This document shows, one piece after another, positions 24,364 through 33,240 of a DNA stretch of 64,000 bases. The stretch comes from Phocoena phocoena. Taxonomy: Eukaryota; Chordata; Mammalia; Artiodactyla; Phocoenidae. Under the pieces are notes generated by a model. That model worked only from the letters and a program-made list of their open reading frames with translations, was not told the DNA's origin and made no database searches. Made by a program: the position numbers and the translations under genes. The first letter of the stretch is position 1, and every line of letters starts with the position of its first letter. The stretch covers positions 147,146,288 to 147,210,287 of the forward strand of contig NC_089219.1 in NCBI RefSeq assembly GCF_963924675.1. Direction: 5' to 3'.

Positions 24364-27300
24364 ATGGACTTAATTGATATATATAGGACATTCCATCCAA
24401 AAACAACAGAATACACATTCTTCTCAAGTGCTCATGGAATATTCTCCAGGACAGATGATATCTTGGGTCACAAATCAAGCCTTGGTAAATTTAATAAAAT
24501 TGAAATCATATCAAGTACCTTGTCCAACTACAATGCTATGAGACTAGATATCAATAACAGGAAAAAATCTGTAAAAAATACAAACATATGGAGGCTAAAC
24601 AACACACTACTTAATAACCAAGAGATCAATGAAGAAATCAAAGAGGAAATCAAAAAATACCTAGAAACAAATGACAATGAAAACATGATGACCCAAAGCC
24701 TATGGGATGCAGCAAAATCAGTTCTAAGAGGGAAGTTTATAGCAATACAAGCCTACCTTAAGAAACAGGAAACATCTCAAATAAACAACCTAACCTTACA
24801 CCTAAAGCAATTAGAGAAAGAACAAAAACCCCCAAAGTTAACAGAAGGAAAGAAATCATAAAGATCAGATCAGAAATAAATGGAAAAGAAATGAAGGAAA
24901 CGACAGCAAAGATCAGTAAAACTAAAAGCTGGTTCTTTGAGAAGATAAACAAAATTGATAAACCATTAGCCAGACACAAAAAGAAAAAAAGGGAGAAGAC
25001 TTAAATCAATAGAATTAGAAATAAAAAAGGAGAAGTAACAACTGACACTGCAGAAATACACAAGATCATGAGAGATTACTACAAGCAACTCTATGCCAAT
25101 AAAATGGACAACCTGGAAGAAATGGACAAATTCTTAGAAATGCACAACCTTCCAAGAATGAACCAGGAAGAAATAGAAAATATGAACAGACCAATCACAA
25201 GTAATGAAATGGAAACTGTGATTAAAAATCTTCCAACAAACACAAGCCCAGGACCAGATGGCTTCACAGGCGAGTTCTATCAAACATTTAGAGAAGAGCT
25301 AACACCTATCCTTCTCAAACTCTTCCAAACTATAGCAGAGGGAGGAACACTCCCAAACTCATTCTACGAGGGTCTCACCCTGATACCAAAACCAGACAAA
25401 GATGTCACAAAGAAAGAAAACTACAGGCCAATATCACTGATGAATATAGATGCAAAAATCCTCAACAAAATACTAGCAAACAGAATCCAACAGCACGTTA
25501 AAAGGATCATACACCATGATCAAGTGGGGTTTATCCCAGGAATGCAAGGATTCTTCAATATATGCAAATCAATCAACGTGATACACCATATTAAAAAATT
25601 GAAGGAGAAAAACCATATCAGCATCTCAATAGATGCAGAGAAAGCTTTTGACAAAATTCAACACCCATTTATGATAAAAACCCTGCAGAAAGTAGGCATA
25701 GAGGGAACTTTCCTCAACAAAATAAAGGCCATATATGACAAACCCACAGCCAACATCATCCTCAATGGTGAAAAACTGAAAGCATTTCCACTAAGATCAG
25801 GAAGAAGACAAGGTTGCCCACTCTCACCACTATTATTCAACGTAGTTTTGGAAATTTTAGCCACAGCAATCAGAGAAGAAAAATAAATAAACAAAAGGAA
25901 TCCAAATCAGAAAAGAAGTAAAGCTGTCCCTGCTTACAGATGACATGATACTATACACAGAGAATCCTAAAGATGCTACCAGAAAACTACTAGAGCTAAT
26001 CAATGAATTTCGTCAAGTAGCAGGATACAAAATTAATGCACAGAAATCTCGTGCATTCCTATACACTAATGATGAAAAATCTGAAAGTGAAATTAAGAAA
26101 ACACTCCCATTTACCATTGCAACAAAAAGAATAAAATATCTAGGAATAAATCTACCTAAGGAGACAAAAGACCTGTATGCAGAAAATTATAAGACACTGA
26201 TGAAAGAAATTAAAGATGATACAAATAGATGGAGAGATATACCATGTTCTTGGATTGGAAAAATCAGCATTGTGAAAATGACTCTACTACCCAAAGCAAT
26301 CTACAGATTCAATGCAATCCCTATCAAACTACCACTGGCATTTTTCACAGAAGTAGAACAAAAAATTTCACAATTTGTATGGAAACACAGAAGACACTGA
26401 AGAGCCAAAGCAATCTTGAGAAAGAAAAACAGAGCTGGAGGAATCAGGCTCCCTGACTTCAGACTATACTACTAAGCTACAGTAATCAAGACAGTATGGT
26501 ACTGGCACAAAAACAGAAATACAGATCAATGGAACAGGATAGAAAGCCCAGAGATAAACCCATGGACATATGGTCACCATATCTTTTTTTTTTTTTTTTG
26601 GCGGTACGCGGGACTCTCACTGTTGTGGCCTCTCCTGTTGCGGAGCACAGGCTCCACATGCGCAGGCTCAGCAGCCCAGACGCTCCGCGGCATGTGGGAT
26701 CTTACCGGACCGGGGAATGAACCCATGTCCCCTGCATCGGCAGGCGGACTCTCAACCACTGTGCCACCAGGGAAGCCCTGGTCACCTTATCTTTGATAAA
26801 GGAGGCAAGAATATACAGTGGAGAAAAGACAGCCTCTTCAATAAGTGGTGCTGGGAAAACTGGACAGCTACATGTAAAAGAATGAAATTAGAACACTCCC
26901 TAACACCATACACAAAAATAAACTCAAAATGGATTAAAGACCTAAATGTAAGGCCAGTCACTATAAAACTCTTAGAGGAAAATATAGACAGAACACTCTA
27001 TGATATAAATCACAGCAAGATCCTTTTTGACCCACCTCCTAGAGAAATGGAAATAAAAACAAAAATAAACAAATGGGACCTAATGAAACTTCAAAGCTTT
27101 TGCACAGCAAAGGAAACCATGAACAAGAAGAAAAGACAACCCTCAGATTGGGAGAAAATATTTGCAAATGAAGCAACTGACAAAGGATTAATCTCCAAAA
27201 TTTATAAGCAGCTCATGCAGCTCAATATCCAAAAACAAACAACCCAATCCCAAAATGGGCAGAAGAGCTAAACAGACATTTCTCCAAAGAAGATGTACAG

Positions 27301-27864
27301 ATTGCCAACAAACAGATGAACGAATACTCAACATCATTAATCATTAGAGAAATGCAAATCAAAACTACAATGAGATATCATCTCACACCGGTCAGAATGG
27401 CCATCATCAAAAAATCTAGAAACAGTAAATGCTGGAGAGGTTGTGGAGATAAGGGAACCCTCTTGCACTGTTGCTGGGAATGTAAATTGATACAGCCACT
27501 ATGGAGAACAGTATGGAGGTTCCTTAAAAAACTACAAATAGAACTACCGTACGACCTTGCAATCCCACTACTGGGCATATACCCTGAGAAAACCATAATT
27601 CAAAAAGAGTCGTGTACCACAATGTTCATTGCAGCTCTGTTTACAACAGCCAGGACATGGAAGCAACCTAAGTGTCCATCAACAGATGAATGGATAAAGA
27701 AGATGTGGCACATATATACAGTGGAATATTACTCAGCCATAAAAAGAAATGAAATTGAGTCATATGTAGTGAGGTGGATGGACCTAGAGTCCGCCATACA
27801 GAGTGAAGTAAGTCAGAAAGAGAAAAACAAATACCGTATACTAACACATATATATGGAATCTAA
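24364..27864 (+). pseudogene. L1 ORF2 remnant (partial endonuclease, RT, C-terminus)
   Basis: The longest intact pieces are 24364-24861 (end of endonuclease and linker: DLIDIYRTFHPKTTEYTFFS), 25068-25886 (RT fingers and palm: [54 protein letters not shown]) and 25945-26400 (thumb). The active-site segment at about 25920-25950 reads LLTDDMILY in place of the L1-typical FADD, next to a frameshift near 25886. The C-terminal part resumes after the SINE and ends at 27864 with [18 protein letters not shown] and the terminal [15 protein letters not shown]. Not functional. Confidence 0.93.
26587..26778 (-). mobile_element. CHR SINE (young subtype), reverse orientation in L1
   Basis: A T-tract is followed by the reverse of the CHR body, ending CACTGTGCCACCAGGGAAGC. 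Target-site duplication TGGTCACCATATCTTT (26571-26586) and TGGTCACCTTATCTTT (26779-26794). It is the only CHR SINE found here on the same strand as HHAT. Confidence 0.93.
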
Positions 27865-28734
27865 AAAAAAAAAAAAAAGGTCATGAAGAACCTAGGGGCA
27901 AGACGGGAATAAAGACGCAGACCTACTAGAGAATGGACTTGAGAATACAGGGAGGGGGAAGGGTAAGCTGGGACATAGTGAGAGTGGCAGGGACATAATA
28001 TACACTACCAAACGTAAGCAGCCAGATAGCCCAGGGAGATCAGCTCGGTGCTTTGTGACCACCTAGAGGGGTGTGATAGAGAGGGTGGGAGGGAGGGAGA
28101 CGCAAGAGGGAAGAGATATGGGAACATATGTATACGTATAACTGATTCACTTTGTTATAAAGCAGGAACTAACACACCATTGTAAAGCAATTATACTCCA
28201 ATAAAGATGTTTAAAAAAAAAAAAAGGAGCGATCAAATCGAGAATTGGCAAGAAGTAGTGTCTCTCTACTGATGCTTGAAAATGTTTCCACTTATTAAAA
28301 GATTTCTGTGCCGAACACAAATTCTAGCTCCCCGGGAGAGTACTTGTACAGAGAAGAAGCATGCTGCTTTAGCAGTAACTCCTCTTCATCCACCCTGCTT
28401 GGTGCCTTGTGAAAATGCCTTTTGTCAGCTTCCCACAGCTCTGGGCCTCAGTGAGTCACAGCCAATATTCCCCCCTCTCATAAAGCAGCAGGGTACCAGG
28501 AAGGCTGACTCCTCCCTACCCTTTTCTTTCTTCTATATATATTTTGTGCATCACTAGACCAATTAGCGTTTTGCCGTCACTAGACCAATTAGTGTCTACC
28601 CTGCTACAAAACAATCTCCCTATATAATGTTCAATAAGCCTCAGCCTTAGTGAGTTCTTCCAGTATTCAATCTATATTCTTCATGCTGCTGTGTAAGCTT
28701 ATTACCTCTATATGCCCCTCAGTAAAGTCAGAAA

Positions 28735-29720
28735 ATACATTCACTCATTCATTCAGCAAGTATGTACTGCATGCTTCCTCTGCGCCAGGCATCATATGTG
28801 TCAAGGATACAGATCTCTGATTTCATGAGGCTTACAGTCTGGTGAGGGAGATAAGGATTAAATAAATTATTGTATAAAAATATTTCATTGTAACTGTGAT
28901 AGGTACAACAGAAGAGACCACGTACAAGGTGCCCCCAAATGAGTTACTAATTGGGACCTGATTGACTTAGGAGGGTCAGTAAAGGGTACCCAATCAAGCT
29001 GTCATTGAAGGTGAAATCTGAAGGATGAAATAGGAGGGAAAGGAGCAAGAGCACTGTAGAGATGGAAGAGCCTGTGCGGGGGAGCTGGGGCTGGAGGGCC
29101 CAGGTATGTAAACGAACAGAAGGAAGGACAGAGTGCGAGGGGAGAGAGGCAGAGAGGATGGAGAGAGGTAGCAAGATCGAGATCAGCCAAGGCCTTATAG
29201 GTCATCTTAAATATTGTGGACTGAGCCCAGAGAAAACGGTATGCCACTAAGGATTTTACGGACAACAGCATGGTTCGTTAGGTTTTTATTGAGAAGCATC
29301 ATTTACTACTATGAGAATAATGAACTGAAGAAGGCAAAAGTGGAAGAGGGAGAGCAGTTCAAAGCTACTTGGTAGACTGGGCAAGAAATGATAACAGTGG
29401 GGTTAGGATGATTCAGTGGAAATGGAAACAATTTTTAAAAATTAAGATCTACCTAGGAGGTAGAACGTACAGTACATACAGGTAGAACTGGGAGAGAGGG
29501 AGGTACAAAGGATAGTTGATGGTTTTGGCCTTGAGTGACTAGAAAGATGACGGTGGCTTTTGTAGAAAGAGAGAATGCTAGAGGCAAAGGAGTTAATTGG
29601 AATTATTGGGGGACGGGGGTCCACGAGGTCCGTATTAAGCATGTTAAGTCTGAGATACCTGTGAGATATTCAAGGGGAGAGGTTCAGTAGCCAGCTGGAT
29701 ATACAAGGCACCACATCAGT
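28735..29720 (-). mobile_element. ancient L2-clade LINE relic, long
   Basis: Reverse L2-type terminus CATTCATTCAGCAAGTATGT, CTCTGCGCCAGGCATCATAT and CATGAGGCTTACAGTCTGGT. It continues collinearly through GGTGAAATCTGAAGGATGAA, AAGGCCTTATAGGTCATCTT, GGTTTTGGCCTTGAGTGACT and ATGTTAAGTCTGAGATACCT. The order matches a common ancient mammalian LINE remembered from other genomes. About 1 kb is preserved, so this is among the longest old relics here. Confidence 0.62.
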
Positions 29721-29794
29721 AATAAAAATCATTCTATATTATAGCAGAGTCAAACACTATATTCTTTTACTTTTTTTTTTTTTTCTAGAAAAGG

Positions 29795-30010
29795 GGTATG
29801 TTCCAGAACTGTATTATTCAAAATGGAAGCCACTAGCCACAAGGGGGCTACTTAGATTCAAATTAATTAAAGTTAAATAAATTAAAAAACTAGTTTCTCA
29901 GTGATGCTAGGCGCATTTCAAGTACTCAGGGTGGCTCATGACTACTTGTATTGGACAACACAATGGACATTTCCATTACTGCATAAAGTTCGATGGGAAA
30001 GCCCTGGTTA
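29795..30010. mobile_element. hAT-Charlie-type non-autonomous DNA transposon
   Basis: Has the near-palindromic layout of this group: GGAAGCCACTAGCCACAAGG with a matching GTGGCTCATGACTACTTGTA and TTGGACAACACAATGGACAT. Between them lies an AATTAATTAAAGTTAAATAA core. Diverged and ancient. Confidence 0.6.
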
Positions 30011-30389
30011 GAACGTCAGAGGGCTTCCTATTTACAACACTCAGCTCTGACTGGTCTTTCAGTGAGCGTTCAACTGTCACCAAGAAATAGAATCCTACTG
30101 TAATTTGTGTCCCAGACAAAGCTTTGAGGTTGAAGATGAAGAAGATATGGGAAAAGAAGTAATGATAATCCTTGTTGTTCAGATATCTTTCAATCCATCA
30201 TAAAAAAGAAACAACAAAACAAAACAGATGAAGGATGAAAGGCATGGGGAGAGTGTATAAGAGGCATGGGGAGAGAGCCCATATTTTAAAAATACCATCA
30301 GATCAACTGGGGAGACTAAAATCAGATGAAATTAAGTACCAAGGAGGCATTAAGTGCTTATTTGGATTTTGACAAAAGAATGGTAAATT

Positions 30390-30512
30390 TATAGCCAATA
30401 TTTTACAATAACTATAAATGGAGTATAACCTTTAAAACTGTGAATCACTATGTTGTATACCTGTAACATATAATATTGTACAATAATATTGTACCTCAAT
30501 TTTAAAAATGAA
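30390..30512 (+). mobile_element. old L1 3'-end fragment
   Basis: GTGAATCACTATGTTGTATA, CCTGTAACATATAATATTGT and GTACCTCAATTTTAAAAATG correspond to the terminus of an older L1 subfamily, with a short ATATTGTAC duplication inside. Confidence 0.68.
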
Positions 30513-30724
30513 TGGGAAATGGATTCATGAAAGAGAGGGAAGGATGTAACCCAAGTGGGGAAACAATTTATTCAAAAGGCTGTGTACATCTGGAATGCTA
30601 GCCATGTTTTTCTGAAAGAAAACAGAATCTGTGCTGAGCTGTATAAGAAGCAGAGTAATGGAGAAAAAGTCCTTAAGTGAACAAGTGGAAGAAGAACTAA
30701 AGAACCCAATTTGGAAGCATTAAT

Positions 30725-30830
30725 TGTGTACTGACTTACTGAGGCTAACTCAGACACGCAGCTAACCACTGGGGATATAAGTGATAACGGGGTCCTGACC
30801 TTGTGCTCAAGGAGCTCCTAGTCTAAACAG
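30725..30830 (-). mobile_element. L2 3'-end relic
   Basis: CCACTGGGGATATAAGTGAT and CTCAAGGAGCTCCTAGTCTA are the reverse L2 terminus. Confidence 0.55.
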
Positions 30831-30839
30831 CCATAGCCA

Positions 30840-31995
30840 ACCACCAGGCTGTCAGGATGCAAGACAGGTGATAAAAATAGGTTTTACAAAATGTGTTCTT
30901 GCTCAATAAATATGTAAACTAAACACCACATTTGCAATATACAAGACGTATATATCACCAAAGAAACGCATGTTCAGAAATTACTATACACCTGGGAGCT
31001 TAAATTGTGGATGGAAGCTCAAATGAGGTGAACACGTGAAGGTCCTGGAATGAGCTGTGATGGGGCAGAGCAGACATTCAAGTGCTTCATCCTGTGAGCA
31101 TGTCTTTTCACTGTCTTCCTTCATTTTTAACCAAAATTAACAAGCCAGACACTACATTGCCACAGCGTGGGTTACTCCTTTAATATTTTAGATTCTTTAG
31201 ATTTCTTAGTAATGTAAGCCATGTCTCAAAGTCTACGGAGCTCTGCATAAGATTAAGTTCAAGGTTAATGTCAGACCCTTCATGAGGGAACATGGAAATG
31301 TGTCATAGGGCTTCAGCCGGGGCTGAAAAGAATTTTCTGGCTCTCATGCCTGATGACTGGCGGTGACGTTTGTAACCTTTACAATACCACCCTTTATGGT
31401 TTTTCTTTGTGTTACAAAGCCATGACTTTCATTGAAATTCCACTTTCTACTGGAATTCACTGACATTTCTTTCCTGCTGATTGCTGGGTACCAGTACTGA
31501 ATAAAATACTTACCTGTAAACATACATAAACATATTTAACTTCCTTCAGGAGTGTTATTTTTGTTATGTGCTTTGTATCACTTTTTATTGAAACAACTGT
31601 CCACTTGTACTATGGCTATCTTTACAGAAAAACACTCGGATGTATTATATTTTGGTGATGTTGACTTTCTGAAATACATTTGCTTTAGTTGCAAATACGG
31701 GGGGAATTTACCCACGTTAATCATTTCCCAGTAAATCTCTTGTGTTTTACTGCCGGCCATGAACACTGATGCTAGCATATTTCTTTTTAGATACTTTTTT
31801 TCAGGGTTATCGGAATACTGCTGCATATTCAGAATTGATGATTTCCTATAAGATTCTAATACATACTATGCCACACTTACATGATAAAACACTTGCTCAT
31901 AGTTTAAAATCACTTAAAATATGTGTGTAAAGAAAAATGCTTAATTTTCCAAATCATTTGCCTATAGAGTGCGAATGTGTCTTAAATCCTTACCT
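30840..31995. other. unique intronic sequence
   Basis: AT-rich, with no recognised exon or repeat. Overlapping short frames at 31552-31734 and 31578-31826 lie on opposite strands and have no known similarity. Confidence 0.45.
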
Positions 31996-32351
31996 GATTT
32001 TTATGCTACTAGAACTTATCAAAACAGCAACGATTAAAAATACCAGTACTACTCAGTATTGGCAAGGGCATTCTCAGGCACTGTTGGGTAGGAATGTAAA
32101 TTGGCAACCTTTGTCTACAGGGCAGTTAAGAAACAGGTAAGCAAGTATGTATGGCAAAACTTAAAAGTGAGAAAACCTTTAACTTAGCAATGTTACACTG
32201 AAGAATGCACCCTGGTTATGATAGTCATCTCAATGCAACTGGTAACTGCAGAAAAACTGGAAGAACATGTTAATAATAGGAGACTAATTAAATAAGTTAT
32301 GACACATCCACGTAACGGAATTCTATGAAGCCATTAAAAAGGGTTGTTAGA

Positions 32352-32562
32352 GGGCTTCCCTGGTGGCGTAGAGGTTGAGAGTCCACCTGCCGATGCAGGG
32401 GACACGGGTTCATGCCCCGGTCCGGGAAGATCCCACATGCCGCAGAGCGGCTGGGCCCGTGAGCCATGGCCGCTGAGCCTGCGCGTCTGGAGCCTGTGCT
32501 CCGCAATGGGAGAGGCCACAACAGTGAGAGGCCCACGTACCCCGAAAAAGGAAAAAAAAAAA
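32352..32562 (+). mobile_element. CHR SINE (young subtype)
   Basis: GGGCTTCCCTGGTGGCGTAG head, GGGTTCATGCC B-box region and the full body to CCCACGTACC plus poly-A. Target-site duplication AAAGGGTTGTTAGA (32338-32351) and AAAGTGTTGTTAGA (32563-32576), one mismatch. Confidence 0.94.
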
Positions 32563-32646
32563 AAAGTGTTGTTAGAAATGCATTTGATGACAAAGAAAGG
32601 CGTCCTGATACAACTGTATCTCTAGTATAACAGCATGTTTTAAATG

Positions 32647-32648
<2 letters not shown>

Positions 32649-32692
<44 letters not shown>
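32649..32692 (+). repeat. (GT)22 microsatellite
   Basis: An uninterrupted GT run of about 44 bases followed by a short GA run. It lies about 315 bp beyond the HHAT exon donor, read as (AC)n in the sense of the gene. Confidence 0.95.
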
Positions 32693-32696
<4 letters not shown>

Positions 32697-33000
32697 AGAG
32701 AAAAAATTTAGAAGAATGGGATTAACAGTGGTTTCTCTTGAGGAGACCTTTTTCTTTCCTTATACTTGTCTGAATTTTCTAATTCTCATATAATAAATAT
32801 GTATTACTTTTATAGTTAAAACATTTATTTTTAAAAAATAGCTACAGAAGCCTCTTTTTCAGCTGTCCTACCTCTGGGCACACGAGTTTTGAACCAATCT
32901 AGCAGGAATGACCCACAATGGGGTAAACGTGATGACCGCCTTCCCTCCCAAACCCAGTCCACCGAGCGTGGCTGTCCCCTACTGCACAAGCAAGGACCCA

Positions 33001-33006
33001 GCTCAC
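33001..33006 (-). promoter_or_regulatory. HHAT: HHAT intron 5' splice site (donor)
   Basis: Minus-strand GTGAGC directly follows the TTG codon for Leu415 (human numbering), giving TTG|GTGAGC. The reading frame continues open into the intron, but similarity to HHAT stops exactly here, which fixes the boundary. Confidence 0.9.
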
Positions 33007-33208
33007 CAAGCTGTCCTGGACACGCGGCGCCTGCACAAGCCTCTGGACTCCATTCTCCACGGTGACTCCCAGCCAGTTGAGTGTTGCCCAGCACCAGAGG
33101 TAGTCATTCCCACCATGCCAGAAGCTCACAAACGCAAACGTCATTGCAGTGGAAAACAGTGTCCCTAGCAGGCCGTGCTGGGACCCGCCCGCTGGAATGT
33201 ACACATAC
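33007..33208 (-). CDS. HHAT: HHAT internal exon (hedgehog acyltransferase, MBOAT core with catalytic His)
   Basis: HHAT is a multipass ER membrane enzyme that transfers palmitate from palmitoyl-CoA to the N-terminal cysteine of Sonic, Indian and Desert hedgehog. Seen: on the minus strand a pyrimidine-rich tract ends in AG at 33210-33209, followed by 202 open bases and a GTGAGC donor (33006-33001). The first base completes a split Arg codon (AG|G). The exon then encodes 67 residues, starting YVYIPAGGSQHG and ending PRVQDSL, and leaves in phase 0. This matches human HHAT 348/349-415 from memory, and the remaining 78 human residues fit a 493-residue protein. The MBOAT histidine (human His379) is codon CAT at 33115-33117, in the context SFWHGGND. 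Differences from remembered human sequence: V354A, Y377F, Y382N, A390T, R403Q, E407Q, T408A, C410R, I411V. The frame stays open into flanking intron on both sides, so an ATG-based start at 33258 is spurious. No neighbouring HHAT exon was recognised in the window. Confidence 0.96.
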
Positions 33209-33240
33209 CTAGAGACAGAAGAGGCTTTTAGGAACCATGT
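33209..33240 (-). promoter_or_regulatory. HHAT: HHAT intron 3' splice site (acceptor)
   Basis: Read on the minus strand, the bases before the exon are CCTCTTCTGTCTCTAG, a good polypyrimidine tract plus AG acceptor at 33210-33209. The sequence TTCCTAAAA about 20 bases upstream is a possible but close branch point. The split Arg codon (AG|G) agrees with the human residue at this junction. Confidence 0.88.

Larger units (their letters stand above)
24339..28222 (+). mobile_element. 5'-truncated L1 LINE, ORF2 plus 3' UTR
   Basis: Starts inside the ORF2 endonuclease domain and runs to a complete 3' end (CAATTATACTCCAATAAAGA plus poly-A). The target-site duplication is AAAGGAGAGATCAAA (24324-24338) and AAAGGAGCGATCAAA (28223-28237), one mismatch. 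A minus-strand CHR SINE sits at 26587-26778. It is closely similar to the L1 at 15871-21301 over ORF2 but has a different 3' UTR (GGAGATCAGCTCGGTGCTTT type), so it belongs to another subfamily. Antisense to HHAT. Confidence 0.95.
32000..32830 (+). mobile_element. old L1 3' region (interrupted by SINE and microsatellite)
   Basis: L1 C-terminal and 3' UTR landmarks: CACTGTTGGGTAGGAATGTA, ACTTAGCAATGTTACACTGA, TGACACATCCACGTAACGGA and ATTCTATGAAGCCATTAAAA. After the SINE, a 3' UTR-like stretch ends with TCTGAATTTTCTAATTCTCA. It ends under 200 bp from the HHAT exon, on its downstream side. Confidence 0.68.
1..33006 (-). other. HHAT: HHAT intron downstream of the catalytic exon (partial)
   Basis: Inferred from orientation. 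The next coding segment after DSL in human HHAT begins ARYFSP, and no spliceable copy of it was seen at lower coordinates, so this intron probably continues past position 1. It is much richer in L1 than the other side, with about 20 kb of LINE sequence between 6.6 and 32.8 kb. Confidence 0.7.

Noticed and set aside
15871..28222. A functional L1 able to encode both proteins
   Set aside because: Both large L1 copies carry stops, frameshifts, SINE insertions and altered RT active-site neighbours.
32908..33168. Plus-strand ORF over the HHAT exon
   Set aside because: Antisense shadow of the real exon with no similarity of its own.
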